From NCBI GenBank assembly GCA_012840245.1, contig DULR01000037.1, positions 1 to 64,000 of the forward strand: a DNA stretch of 64,000 nucleotides. The letters are read 5' to 3'. Below the pieces are notes generated by a model that had not been told where the DNA came from, did not search any database, and saw nothing but the letters and a program-made list of their open reading frames with translations. Source of the DNA: Clostridiaceae bacterium (GTDB lineage: Bacteria; Bacillota; Clostridia; DSM-8532). A program made the position numbers and the translations under genes. Each line of letters begins with the position of its first letter. Within the stretch, counting starts at the first letter, position 1. Shown here one piece after another: positions 25,250 to 33,389 of the stretch.

Positions 25250-26039
25250 TTAAACCGATTTCAATGTCACAATCAATATGTGATGCAATACTTCAAACTC
25301 GGTTCCGAAGTTTTCTAATATAGCTTTTCTGTGTTCATTGTCAAATTCAATGATTTTATCTTCCGGCAACGAAGCTCCTATTCCTCTGCATGCTCTTATT
25401 CTGCCGCACCAGCTGTCTATATCGAAGGGTAATTTTTCATCATAGGAAACAACATCTTTTACTTTTAATCCGCAGGCTTCCCACTCTGATTCGTTGACCT
25501 TCTGTCTGGTATAACCGCCAGCGTTCCAATGAGGATTATATTTCAGAACGATCTTCTCAGAAAGGCCCGAAACCTTATCTTCTCCCGGTACCCATGCCAT
25601 CCACATAGCTGCAAATATCCCGTCTTTTTTGAGCATCCTTTTTATTTCCGGGATCACAAGCTCCTTATCGAAATACAGGAAGCATTGACATGCGGTTATG
25701 ACATCAAAGCTATCCGAAGGCAATTGGGTCGCTTCAGCAGGACGCACATGATATTAAATGTCCATTCCGTTTTCTTTCGAAATGTTTATTGCTGTTTCTA
25801 TCTGTTCTTTTGAAATATCTACTCCTACAAATCTGGCTCCATACTTATAAAGGCCTCTTGGCAGAACGCCTGTGCCTGTTCCAATATCCAAAATACTTTG
25901 TCCCTTTAACCCTATACCTAATGACAACAGATTTTTATAAAAAGAATCCGGATATATGTCTCTGTACCTGCCTGCCTTTTTGTTCAACAAGGCTATAAAT
26001 TTTTCTCAGCATGTGATCTGCGAAATCAATCAATTCCAT
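25250..26039 (-). pseudogene. Class I SAM-dependent methyltransferase with a nonsense codon and an A-run frameshift
   Basis: The N-terminal half has SILDIGTGTGVLPRGLYKYG and FVGVDIS (motif I and post I). The C-terminal half continues in the same frame with DSFDVITACQCFLYFDKE and a full C-terminus. A single in-frame TAA (about 25756) replaces what is probably a lysine codon after ENGMDI. Upstream, the natural start MELIDFADHML (ATG 26039) is out of frame with the rest because of an extra A in a five-A run near 25985. Two lesions make a functional product unlikely. Confidence 0.8.
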
Positions 26040-26335
26040 TCTGCAATTCTGCACCTGTTCTGATATGAATCTATTGCACTTATCAAAAGCTGACTATACT
26101 TTTGGGGAAGGTACACAAGTCCCCAGTTACCACCCTCAAGCTTTGATGTAATCTTTTTGCATCTTAAGAAATATAAAACACGACATAAGTTAAGAATGTA
26201 ATAGACCGGATCATGTATGATCCCCTGTTTTGAGTCTTTGATGTCATAAACTAAGGAATCAATATAATATTTTGTTGGAACATCGATAAACACATCGTGT
26301 ATCTGTTTGCCATATGGATCTATCTGCGTGCAGCA
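26030..26335 (-). pseudogene. C-terminal fragment of an aminoglycoside adenylyltransferase-like (DUF4111) protein
   Basis: About 100 residues: DPYGKQIHDVFIDVP, DPVYYILNLCRVLYFL and SKLEGGNWGLVYLPQKY. These match the DUF4111 C-terminal domain of AadA-type nucleotidyltransferases. The nucleotidyltransferase domain (GSxxxG...D.D) is missing. The 5' side runs directly into a DUF3267 gene in another frame, so this is a deletion fusion. No resistance function is expected. Confidence 0.75.
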
Positions 26336-26567
26336 GTTCATGAATCGGTACAATTAATATGAAGCCTGCCAGCAAAAGCATCGATTTAAACTCAAGCTGA
26401 ATTCCAATTATGGTGGCTGCCAGAATTACGATAAGGATATTCAATATTGCAAAGGGAATCGCCAGCAGCTGGACCAACCATAGATTTGTCGGCTCATTTA
26501 TGGTTTTCCATTCATTCTCCGGATTAAAGCTTATATCATCAGGAATCTCATAAATATAAAATTTCAT
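26325..26567 (-). pseudogene. DUF3267 (putative zincin membrane peptidase), truncated after its HExxH
   Basis: The ATG at 26567 has GAGGGAGG upstream. It is followed by ~45 soluble residues, two membrane segments and VPIHELLHA, the HExxH of DUF3267 proteins. Family sequence ends there. The frame then reads out-of-frame aadA-like DNA for about 20 residues. About half of a normal protein is missing, so this is the other partner of the fusion at ~26330. Confidence 0.75.
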
Positions 26568-26582
26568 TTTGACCTCCCTCAT

Positions 26583-26955
26583 GACAAAATATAAATCTTT
26601 CCTGATAATACCATATTACTGTTAAAAAATATATGAGCCTGTAACAAAATTTCTATACTTAGAATATTTCTTTATCAGGTGCCTGGCCAGCTTTTGTTCA
26701 TCTTTTGTTAACATTTTTATAATCTAAAAGTAACATTAAAACTGGTATTACGATGGTATAATATGATTGAAGTTATTTATTCCTCCTTTTATATATGTAG
26801 AACTTTGATTTGAGTTCAACTTTGCACCAGTTAAGGATCGCAATCATTTTATAAGTAAATCCTGTTGTGGTGCTTTTTTTTTGCATTTTTTTAATATAAA
26901 ATGTATTATTATATCGGTGCTGATTGTCACCGATTTATCATTCCCGGAGGACGCT
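26583..26955 (+). promoter_or_regulatory. Divergent promoter region and long leader of the glycosylation operon
   Basis: A TATAAT at 26757-26762 preceded by TG (extended -10) gives a strong plus-strand promoter. The transcript would have a leader of roughly 185 nt before the first gene. The leader carries a small hairpin (GAACT...AGTTC, 26799-26816) and then the terminator-like hairpin listed separately. I could not match it to a known riboswitch class. Upstream of 26757 I see only AT-rich sequence. Confidence 0.6.
26824..26882 (+). terminator. Leader terminator / possible attenuator upstream of glycosylation operon
   Basis: GCACCA (26824-26829) pairs with TGGTGC (26868-26873). Inside, AGGAT pairs with ATCCT (5 bp). 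Nine T follow at 26874-26882. It lies after the promoter and before the first ribosome site, so it would stop transcription unless an alternative fold or factor prevents it. Confidence 0.55.
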
Positions 26956-28398
26956 ATGCCCGGAGCGAACATCAGAAAGAACGAATATGAATACGTCAAT
27001 AATTATGAAAAGTGGTTCCTTCCGCTTTTACTTCTTATAATCTCATTTCGCATCGTAATTACATGCATCAGGCCTTACCAGATTGATATGGCAGGCTATA
27101 TGGCCTGGAGCAGCCACCTGGCTCAATACGGACCCAGGAATTTTTACATCAGCGGATTTCATGTTGTTTATGCTCCATTTTTCCTATACTTTCTCTGGTT
27201 CACGGGAGAATTGTGCGGTGCTCTTTCACTTCCGCCCGCAATGCAGGTTTATATGATCAAGCTTTGGTCAGTTCTTTTCGAATTTTTAGGCGCATATTTG
27301 ATTATTTTGCTTTCGAAAAAATATAAAAAAAACAATATTGGGATGTTTTTAGCCCTTACTTATGTGGCTAACCCAGGGATATTCATGAATTCGTCCATAT
27401 GGGGCCAGTTTGATTCAATTCCTGCAACCATGCTTATAGGAGTGCTGACGCTCTTTGAGTATAAAAAACCCAATCTGGCAGCACTGCTGTTTCTTGTGGC
27501 TGTGCTCACGAAACCTCAGAGCGGACTGTTGCTTCCGGTGATACTGTATCTGTATTTCAGGGATTTCAGGTTTGATTTTAAGTCATTAACACGGCTTTTT
27601 TCAGGTATCTTTGCCGGTGTTGTTGTTTATCTTTCGATTGTTGTGCCTTTTTATGTCCCCACTAAATTGTCGGGCAGGCTTCCTGCTTTCATAGATTACT
27701 TTTACTGGCTTTTTGACCTTTATTCCACCAGCATAAAGGATTATCCTTTTGCTTCGGCTAATGCTTTTAATTTCTGGTTCCTGGCAGGCGGCCAGATCCA
27801 GAATGACACCATGCCGTTTTTAGGAATGAGCTATCTGGCATGGGGCAATATCCTTCTGATCCTTGCCCTTGCATATGCCTTTACATGCCTGTTCAAAGGA
27901 AAGGCCACCCTGTACTCAATCGCATATTTCTCATATCTGGTTCTTTTCAGTGCTTTCTTCTTTATGACAAAAATGCATGAACGGTATTTGCTGCCTGCCA
28001 TAATCTTTATCACCCTGGCTTCGGTGTTTGACAAAAGGCATTTATTGACTTTATGCCTTTTAAGTTTTTCGGTGTTTATTAATCATCAGTATTTGTATAT
28101 AATTTCCTTTGGGGAAGTATACTGGCTGGACCGATGGGATGGGCTGGGATTGCTCTACTCGTTCATTACGCTTGTAACATACGGAATTTCGCTGTATCAG
28201 GGGTATAGGGCATTTATAAGACCAGGTACATCATTCGGGAAAGATCCTACGCCAAGAACATGCGAAGCGTTTTCCTTCGTCAGGATGACACATGATAATG
28301 CTTCGAAGCAAGCACCCTGTCATTCTGATGGGACAAAACGATTAAAATCGTTGCAACCGAAGAATCCTGATAAAGATTCTTCGCTGCGCTCAGAATGA
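26956..28398 (+). CDS. GT-C-fold membrane glycosyltransferase
   Basis: A 480-residue polytopic protein with ~10 hydrophobic segments. An early acidic loop (QIDMAGYMAWSSHL) and NPGIFMNSSIWGQFDSIPAT are typical of GT-C enzymes of the GT39/GT87/ALG type, which use a polyprenyl-phosphate sugar. FFFMTKMHERYLLPA is a second conserved GT-C element. The ATG at 26956 follows CCGGAGGACGCT. The last ~50 residues (from about GTSFGKDPT) are the translation of repeat family A sequences, so the natural C-terminus has been replaced or extended. First gene of the putative mannosylation locus. Confidence 0.85.
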   Translation: MPGANIRKNEYEYVNNYEKWFLPLLLLIISFRIVITCIRPYQIDMAGYMAWSSHLAQYGPRNFYISGFHVVYAPFFLYFLWFTGELCGALSLPPAMQVYMIKLWSVLFEFLGAYLIILLSKKYKKNNIGMFLALTYVANPGIFMNSSIWGQFDSIPATMLIGVLTLFEYKKPNLAALLFLVAVLTKPQSGLLLPVILYLYFRDFRFDFKSLTRLFSGIFAGVVVYLSIVVPFYVPTKLSGRLPAFIDYFYWLFDLYSTSIKDYPFASANAFNFWFLAGGQIQNDTMPFLGMSYLAWGNILLILALAYAFTCLFKGKATLYSIAYFSYLVLFSAFFFMTKMHERYLLPAIIFITLASVFDKRHLLTLCLLSFSVFINHQYLYIISFGEVYWLDRWDGLGLLYSFITLVTYGISLYQGYRAFIRPGTSFGKDPTPRTCEAFSFVRMTHDNASKQAPCHSDGTKRLKSLQPKNPDKDSSLRSE

Positions 28399-28556
28399 CA
28401 ATACAGGTGTTCAGAATGACATTACGTGGGTAAGGATGGCAGGGTATTTTCTTCGAAGTGTTTATTGTGTCATTCTGAGGGAGCATAGCGACCGAAGAAT
28501 CTAAAAAGATTTCTTCGCTGCGCTCAGAATGACAGTTTTGGTGTTTTGAATGACAG
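28247..28556. repeat. Repeat family A cluster (copies 5), partly translated
   Basis: At least four units in both orientations, including CGAAGAATC and AAGATTCTTCGCTGCGCTC with CAGAATGACA. The first ~150 bp form the 3' end of the GT-C gene. The part from 28247 to about 28345 is closely similar to 50298-50395, including the GCGAAGCGTTTTC and CTTCGAAGCAA segments, so it is a larger composite repeat. The rest of 28399-28627 contains no gene. Confidence 0.85.
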
Positions 28557-28627
28557 TAAAAGCGGTTGGAACGATAATTAAGGCATCCGATTGATATAAC
28601 ATCGCTAAAGAGGAAGGTAAAAGAACA

Positions 28628-30451
28628 ATGGGCAGTAAGATAAATAAAACAGATATCAGAATAATGCTCATAATGACTGCAATATATTTGGTAATAGCCC
28701 TTTTTTATCTGGGAGACTTAAAAGCGCCGCAAACAGGCTGGGAACCGGAACGTCTCAATGATAGTTTCATCATTGATTTTGGTCGTGAGGTATATATAGA
28801 CAAGATCATGCTCTACGGAGGTCTCGGCCATGCCTGGGGCTGTTTTGGAAGCCTGGAGATAGAGGCTCACAGGAATGGAGAGTTCATACCCTATACATTT
28901 GTTGACATGAAATCGGTATTCAAATGGCATTATTCCACAGACACCATAAAAACCGACAAGCTGCGGATCACAGCCATAAACTTAAGATCAGACAGAGAAG
29001 AAGACAAAAACAGATATTATAAAGCAGAATACCGTGAAATGGGGTTTTTCAGCGGTGATGACCTCATAACCGGATTCAAGGTAGAGAAAGAACCCGATTC
29101 AGAAGGTATTGAGCGTCTGTTTGACGAGCAGCACCTGGTTCCTGAACGTCCGACCATACTTAACGGCACATATTTCGATGAGGTGTATTTCCCCAGAACA
29201 GCCTTTGAACAGCTCGACAAGCGCAACATATTATATGAAAACACCCATCCTCCTCTTGGGAAAACCATACTATCATTAGGAATAAGAGTTTTCGGAATGA
29301 CTCCCTTTGGCTGGAGAATAATGGGGACTTTATTTGGAGCAGCTCTTATCCCGCTTATGTACCTGATTGCCAAGCGTTTCTTCAAAGATACATTTTGGGC
29401 GTTTTTCTGCGCATTCATAATGATGTTCGATTTCATGCACTTTGCTCAGACGCGCCTTGCCACGATAGACAGCTATACCGTATTCTTCGTGATGCTCATG
29501 TACTATTTCATGCTTGAATATTATGATTCAAGGTCTTATGAAAAAGGTCTGTTCAAGTCAATGATCCCTCTGCTGTTATGCGGGATCTCGCTGGGACTGG
29601 GAGCGGCGACCAAATGGATCGCTCTGTATGGAGCATTCGGTCTTGCAGTTCTTTTCTTTATGTCAAGAGGATATGAGTTCAGTGGGTATAATAATCATCT
29701 GAACATTGTTCTAAAAGAGCACAGGAATTTCAGTCAGAAATCAAAAAAGCTCGGCGGCTGGCTGGGTAAATATTTCTATCTTACCTGTCTGTTCTGCGTG
29801 ATATTTTTCATAATAATACCCATGGTGATTTACGCTCTTTCATTCATCCCCATCAGTTATAACGAAGGCGATAAATCTCTGATCAAAATAGTTATAGATT
29901 CAGTGAAAAGCATGTATGAATACCATAAAGGCGTGGATGCAGTCCATCCCTATTCCTCGCCCTGGTATGAGTGGCCTTTGAATATCCGTCCTATCTTCTA
30001 TTATCAGGGTCAGCTTCTTGATCCGTTCTGGGGCGCTTCGGTCGCATGCTTCGGACACCCGCTGCTGTTCTGGTTTGGACTGATATCGTTTATCGTCATC
30101 ATATATTTCCTGATCGTAAATATGTTCAGGAAAAGAAAATATATCGGGGATAACAAGCTCCTGTTCTTCCCTGTCATTGGGTACCTGTCCCAATACCTTC
30201 CCTGGGTCGTTGCCCCCAGAAAGATAACATTCATATACCATTATTTTTCCTGTGTGCCTTTCCTGATACTGATGCTTGGAATAGTATTCAGATATCTGGA
30301 GGAACGCGGCATTTTCAGCCGTACGGCTACAAAGGTTTTCCTTATTGTGTTCCTGGCCCTTTTTGTGATCTATTATCCCCTTTTATCGGGAATAGTGGTT
30401 CCGCGCTTTTATTTGAACGGTCTTCAGCTTTTGCCCCGCTGGGAATGGTAG
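28628..30451 (+). CDS. Protein O-mannosyltransferase (PMT, GT39)
   Basis: A 607-residue polytopic protein. After TM1, residues ~36-145 form a soluble, beta-rich insertion like a discoidin/F5-8C fold (FIIDFGREVYIDKIMLYGG, KLRITAINLR). PMT motifs follow: YFDEVYFPRTA (catalytic DE, 184-185), ENTHPPLGK (207-209), FAQTRLATIDSY and LGAATKWIALYG. The PMT_4TMC-like C-terminus has a WPL...YY pattern (SSPWYEWPLNIRPIFYYQGQ). PMTs transfer mannose from a polyprenyl phosphate donor to Ser/Thr of exported proteins. ATG has GAGGAAGG upstream. Confidence 0.92.
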   Translation: MGSKINKTDIRIMLIMTAIYLVIALFYLGDLKAPQTGWEPERLNDSFIIDFGREVYIDKIMLYGGLGHAWGCFGSLEIEAHRNGEFIPYTFVDMKSVFKWHYSTDTIKTDKLRITAINLRSDREEDKNRYYKAEYREMGFFSGDDLITGFKVEKEPDSEGIERLFDEQHLVPERPTILNGTYFDEVYFPRTAFEQLDKRNILYENTHPPLGKTILSLGIRVFGMTPFGWRIMGTLFGAALIPLMYLIAKRFFKDTFWAFFCAFIMMFDFMHFAQTRLATIDSYTVFFVMLMYYFMLEYYDSRSYEKGLFKSMIPLLLCGISLGLGAATKWIALYGAFGLAVLFFMSRGYEFSGYNNHLNIVLKEHRNFSQKSKKLGGWLGKYFYLTCLFCVIFFIIIPMVIYALSFIPISYNEGDKSLIKIVIDSVKSMYEYHKGVDAVHPYSSPWYEWPLNIRPIFYYQGQLLDPFWGASVACFGHPLLFWFGLISFIVIIYFLIVNMFRKRKYIGDNKLLFFPVIGYLSQYLPWVVAPRKITFIYHYFSCVPFLILMLGIVFRYLEERGIFSRTATKVFLIVFLALFVIYYPLLSGIVVPRFYLNGLQLLPRWEW

Positions 30452-30472
30452 TTTCGGAGGATTAACTGACAG

Positions 30473-30931
30473 ATGAAAAGATTACTTGAATGGCTATGCA
30501 CGCTTCCTATACTGAAAAAACTTTTTACACCCGAATCGCTGGCGCAGTTTTTAAGATATATCCTCGTGGGAGTTTTTTGCTTCTCAGTCGAATACGCATT
30601 GTTCATCATACTCAGGAATGCCCTGACCATCAGTGAGATCATCGTCAACATCATTGTCTACACGGTTATTTTCTGGCTCAACTTTTTGCTCAACAGGGTG
30701 TTTTCCTTCAGGTCAAAAAGTGACTTTAAGCGTCAGCTGTTTCTGTACGGCATTTTATTCTTCTTCAATCTGGCAGTCGGAAATGTTCTGCTGTTTTCGG
30801 CGATCCGAAGCCTTCTGGTGCTTGTCAGCGGAGAAGGATCATGGCCGGTTTTATACCTTCCGAAGATACTTATTATGTTTTTCATAATTTCATGGAACTT
30901 CATCCTGTATAAAAAGGTTATTTATAAATGA
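30473..30931 (+). CDS. GtrA-family membrane protein
   Basis: A 152-residue protein with four hydrophobic segments. The typical GtrA start FLRYILVGVFCFSVEYALF is present, with FWLNFLLNRVFSF in the middle and a KILIMFFIISWNFILYKKVI ending. GtrA proteins are proposed to flip or support polyprenyl-phosphate sugars made by a GtrB-type GT2; both partners are in this operon. GGAGG lies 12 nt upstream of the ATG. Confidence 0.9.
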   Translation: MKRLLEWLCTLPILKKLFTPESLAQFLRYILVGVFCFSVEYALFIILRNALTISEIIVNIIVYTVIFWLNFLLNRVFSFRSKSDFKRQLFLYGILFFFNLAVGNVLLFSAIRSLLVLVSGEGSWPVLYLPKILIMFFIISWNFILYKKVIYK

Positions 30932-30988
30932 CAAAGTTTTGCGGCACAAGCAGCTTTCATTATATCAGCAGATACGAGGAGGGCTGAT

Positions 30989-32287
30989 ATGGATATTGCA
31001 ATAATAGGAGCCGGCATGACCGGTCTTACGGCAGGCCTGAGGCTTTCCCAGAAAGGGCACAGGGTAACGGTATATGAAAAGGAGCCGTTCATCGGAGGAC
31101 TTGCATCTTCTGTCGGTGCCGGATCTGCTGATACAGACAGATTCTATCATCATATTTTTGTGAGTGATTCTGAAATACTTGCGCTTATCGACGAGCTGGG
31201 ACTTAATGAAAGCCTTGGCTGGTATGAACCCAAAAATGCCATTTATCTCGATAACCACTTGCATCCCTTCACCTCCCCTGTCGATCTTCTGCTTTTCAAA
31301 CCCCTTGACTTCATATCCAGGATCCGTATGGGGCTGCTGGTTTTGACATCAAGATTCATAAGGGACTATACGCCCTTTGAGACAGTTACGGCAAAGGACT
31401 GGATAGTAAAACGCTCAGGCAGAAAAGCATATGAAAAGATATGGGAGCCTTTGTTGAAGTCTAAATTCGATATTGATTCCGATTATGTTTCGGGAACCTG
31501 GATATGGAACAAGTTCAAGCTGAGAGGCTCTTCCAGAGGTAAGAACATCGGCAAGGAAAAGCTTGGATACATGGATAACGGTTTTATCATCCTTCTGGAA
31601 AAGATGGCTGATTACATAAAGCAGCTTGGCGGAAGCATCAGCCTGTCCGGTGAGGTGATCTCCATCAGAAAAAATGAAAACGGAAAGTTCGAAATCAAAA
31701 CCTCAGCCGGAGCATTTATCCATGACAAAGTCCTTTTTACGGGAGCTCCGAAGCTTCTGTCAGGCATTTGCCCTGAGCTTCCTTCAGATTATTTAGCTGC
31801 GCTTGTTAAAATCAAACACAAGGCAAACATTTGCTTGCTGCTTGAACTTGAAAAAAGCTTGTCTCCTTATTACTGGATAACGGTATCCCAAAAGGATTTC
31901 CCCTTCGTCCTTGTGATCGAGCACACTAATCTTGTGGGAACCGGCGGGTATGGTTCTCATATCGTATACCTTTCCAGGTATTGCGATATGACCGATCCTC
32001 TCTATTCACTTCCGGAAGATGAGATCATAAGCAGGTTTGTCGACGGACTGAAAATAATTTTTCCCGACTTTGATGAAAATAATATAATCAATGCCACCTT
32101 GAGCAAAGCTCCTTTTGCGCAGCCTGTCGTAACCCTGAAATACGGCAGCAGGATCCCTGATCTGAAAACACCTGTGGATGGTTTGTTCCTTGCATCGATG
32201 TCACAGATATATCCTGAGGACCGCGGCCTTAATTATGCTGCAAGACTTGGAGAAAAAGCGGCGAATGAAATGCTTGCTGATTTATAG
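30989..32287 (+). CDS. FAD-dependent amine oxidase-type oxidoreductase
   Basis: A 432-residue flavoprotein. DIAIIGAGMTGLTAGLRLSQ and YEKEPFIGGLASS are the dinucleotide fold and the GG doublet. The C-terminal MSQIYPEDRGLNYAARLGE is the FAD closing motif of the protoporphyrinogen oxidase/phytoene desaturase/UDP-galactopyranose-mutase-like group. The usual UGM signature is not evident. It lies in a glycosylation operon between gtrA and the GT2, so a sugar or polyprenyl substrate is plausible but unproven. GAGGAGGG ribosome site. Confidence 0.88.
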   Translation: MDIAIIGAGMTGLTAGLRLSQKGHRVTVYEKEPFIGGLASSVGAGSADTDRFYHHIFVSDSEILALIDELGLNESLGWYEPKNAIYLDNHLHPFTSPVDLLLFKPLDFISRIRMGLLVLTSRFIRDYTPFETVTAKDWIVKRSGRKAYEKIWEPLLKSKFDIDSDYVSGTWIWNKFKLRGSSRGKNIGKEKLGYMDNGFIILLEKMADYIKQLGGSISLSGEVISIRKNENGKFEIKTSAGAFIHDKVLFTGAPKLLSGICPELPSDYLAALVKIKHKANICLLLELEKSLSPYYWITVSQKDFPFVLVIEHTNLVGTGGYGSHIVYLSRYCDMTDPLYSLPEDEIISRFVDGLKIIFPDFDENNIINATLSKAPFAQPVVTLKYGSRIPDLKTPVDGLFLASMSQIYPEDRGLNYAARLGEKAANEMLADL

Positions 32288-32328
32288 TATACTGATTTAT
32301 GAAGCTTCAAGAAATATGGAGGTTTGCC

Positions 32329-33294
32329 ATGGATAATATCCTGTGTTCAGTAATAGTTCCCATGTATAACGAAGAAGAGGTCATCCCTGAAACCTACAGA
32401 CGTCTGACCAAGGTGATGGAAGGTTTTGGCGAAAGCTACGAGATCATTTTCATCAACGACGGAAGCCGTGACAACACTAAAGCAATGCTTTCGGAGCTTT
32501 GTAAAACCGACAAGCGTGTCAAAATGATCGATTTTGCCCGCAACTTTGGACATCAGATAGCCATAACTGCCGGTATGGACTATGCTGCCGGAGAATGCAT
32601 GGTCATAATCGACGGTGACTTGCAGGACCCTCCCGAACTGATACCTGAGATGATAAAAATCTGGAGAAGCGGATATGATGTCGTCTACGGAAAAAGAAAA
32701 GCCCGTCAGGGAGAAACCTTTTTCAAGAAATTCACTGCAAAAGCATTCTACAGGATCCTTGGCAAGCTTACTGATATAGATATTCCGGTGGATACCGGAG
32801 ACTTCAGGCTGATCGACCGGAGAGTATGCGAAGCATTGAAACAGCTTCCTGAAAGAAACCGTTATGTAAGAGGACTTATGAGCTGGGTTGGCTTTAAACA
32901 GACCGCCATAGAATTCGAACGAAGCGAACGCTTTGCGGGCGAAACCAAATATCCTCTTAAAAAGATGCTTAAGCTGGCCATGGACGGTATAATGTCATTT
33001 TCCTATAAGCCGTTGAAAATAGCTTCGTACCTTGGCACGTTCCTCTCGCTGGCAAGCTTTTTATATCTTATATTCGTGCTTATCCAAAGGCTTTTCTTCC
33101 CCGAATCTACCCAGTCGGGCTGGGCGTCCATCATTGCCGTCAGTCTGTTTTTCAATGGGATCATCCTTCTCATGCTGGGCATCATAGGCGAGTATATAGG
33201 GCGCATCTATGATGAGGCAAAGGGACGTCCTCTCTATATAATCAGCGAGCTTAAAAATATGGAGGACCGCGAAGGCCCCCGATTTAAAATGTGA
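32329..33294 (+). CDS. Polyprenyl-phosphate hexose synthase (GtrB/DPM-type GT2)
   Basis: A 321-residue GT2 enzyme. VIVPMYNEEEVIPE, FINDGSRDNT, IDGDLQDPPELIP (DxD-like QDPPE) and GDFRLIDRRV fit, as do the two C-terminal membrane segments of the GtrB family. It transfers a sugar from a nucleotide donor to polyprenyl phosphate, the expected donor maker for the PMT and GT-C enzymes upstream. ATG 32329 has GGAGG 7 nt upstream, so the ten extra residues of the longer frame are not used. A perfect 28-bp hairpin repeat follows. Confidence 0.94.
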   Translation: MDNILCSVIVPMYNEEEVIPETYRRLTKVMEGFGESYEIIFINDGSRDNTKAMLSELCKTDKRVKMIDFARNFGHQIAITAGMDYAAGECMVIIDGDLQDPPELIPEMIKIWRSGYDVVYGKRKARQGETFFKKFTAKAFYRILGKLTDIDIPVDTGDFRLIDRRVCEALKQLPERNRYVRGLMSWVGFKQTAIEFERSERFAGETKYPLKKMLKLAMDGIMSFSYKPLKIASYLGTFLSLASFLYLIFVLIQRLFFPESTQSGWASIIAVSLFFNGIILLMLGIIGEYIGRIYDEAKGRPLYIISELKNMEDREGPRFKM

Positions 33295-33302
33295 GTTCAG
33301 GT

Positions 33303-33364
33303 GAGTTTAGGGGACGGAGGCTTTGACTCATTTTTGTGAGTCAAAGCCTCCGTCCCCTAAACTC
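33303..33364. repeat. Repeat family B, copy 1: perfect 28-bp inverted repeat, bidirectional terminator candidate
   Basis: Arms 33303-33330 and 33337-33364 are perfect complements (GAGTTTAGGGGACGGAGG start) with a 6-nt loop. It lies between the convergent GT2 and flavoprotein genes. A nearly identical element is at 46805-46887. Confidence 0.9.
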
Positions 33365-33368
33365 ATTT

Positions 33369-33389
33369 GGAGCGCAGCGAAGAATCTTA
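33369..33389. repeat. Dispersed repeat family A, copy 6
   Basis: GGAGCGCAGCGAAGAATCTTA, minus orientation. Its terminal TTA is the stop codon of the flavoprotein gene at 33387. Confidence 0.8.

Noticed and set aside
26757-26955. Cyclic-di-GMP, THF or preQ1 riboswitch in the glycosylation leader
   Set aside because: The conserved core sequences of these classes were not found; only a generic attenuator shape remains.
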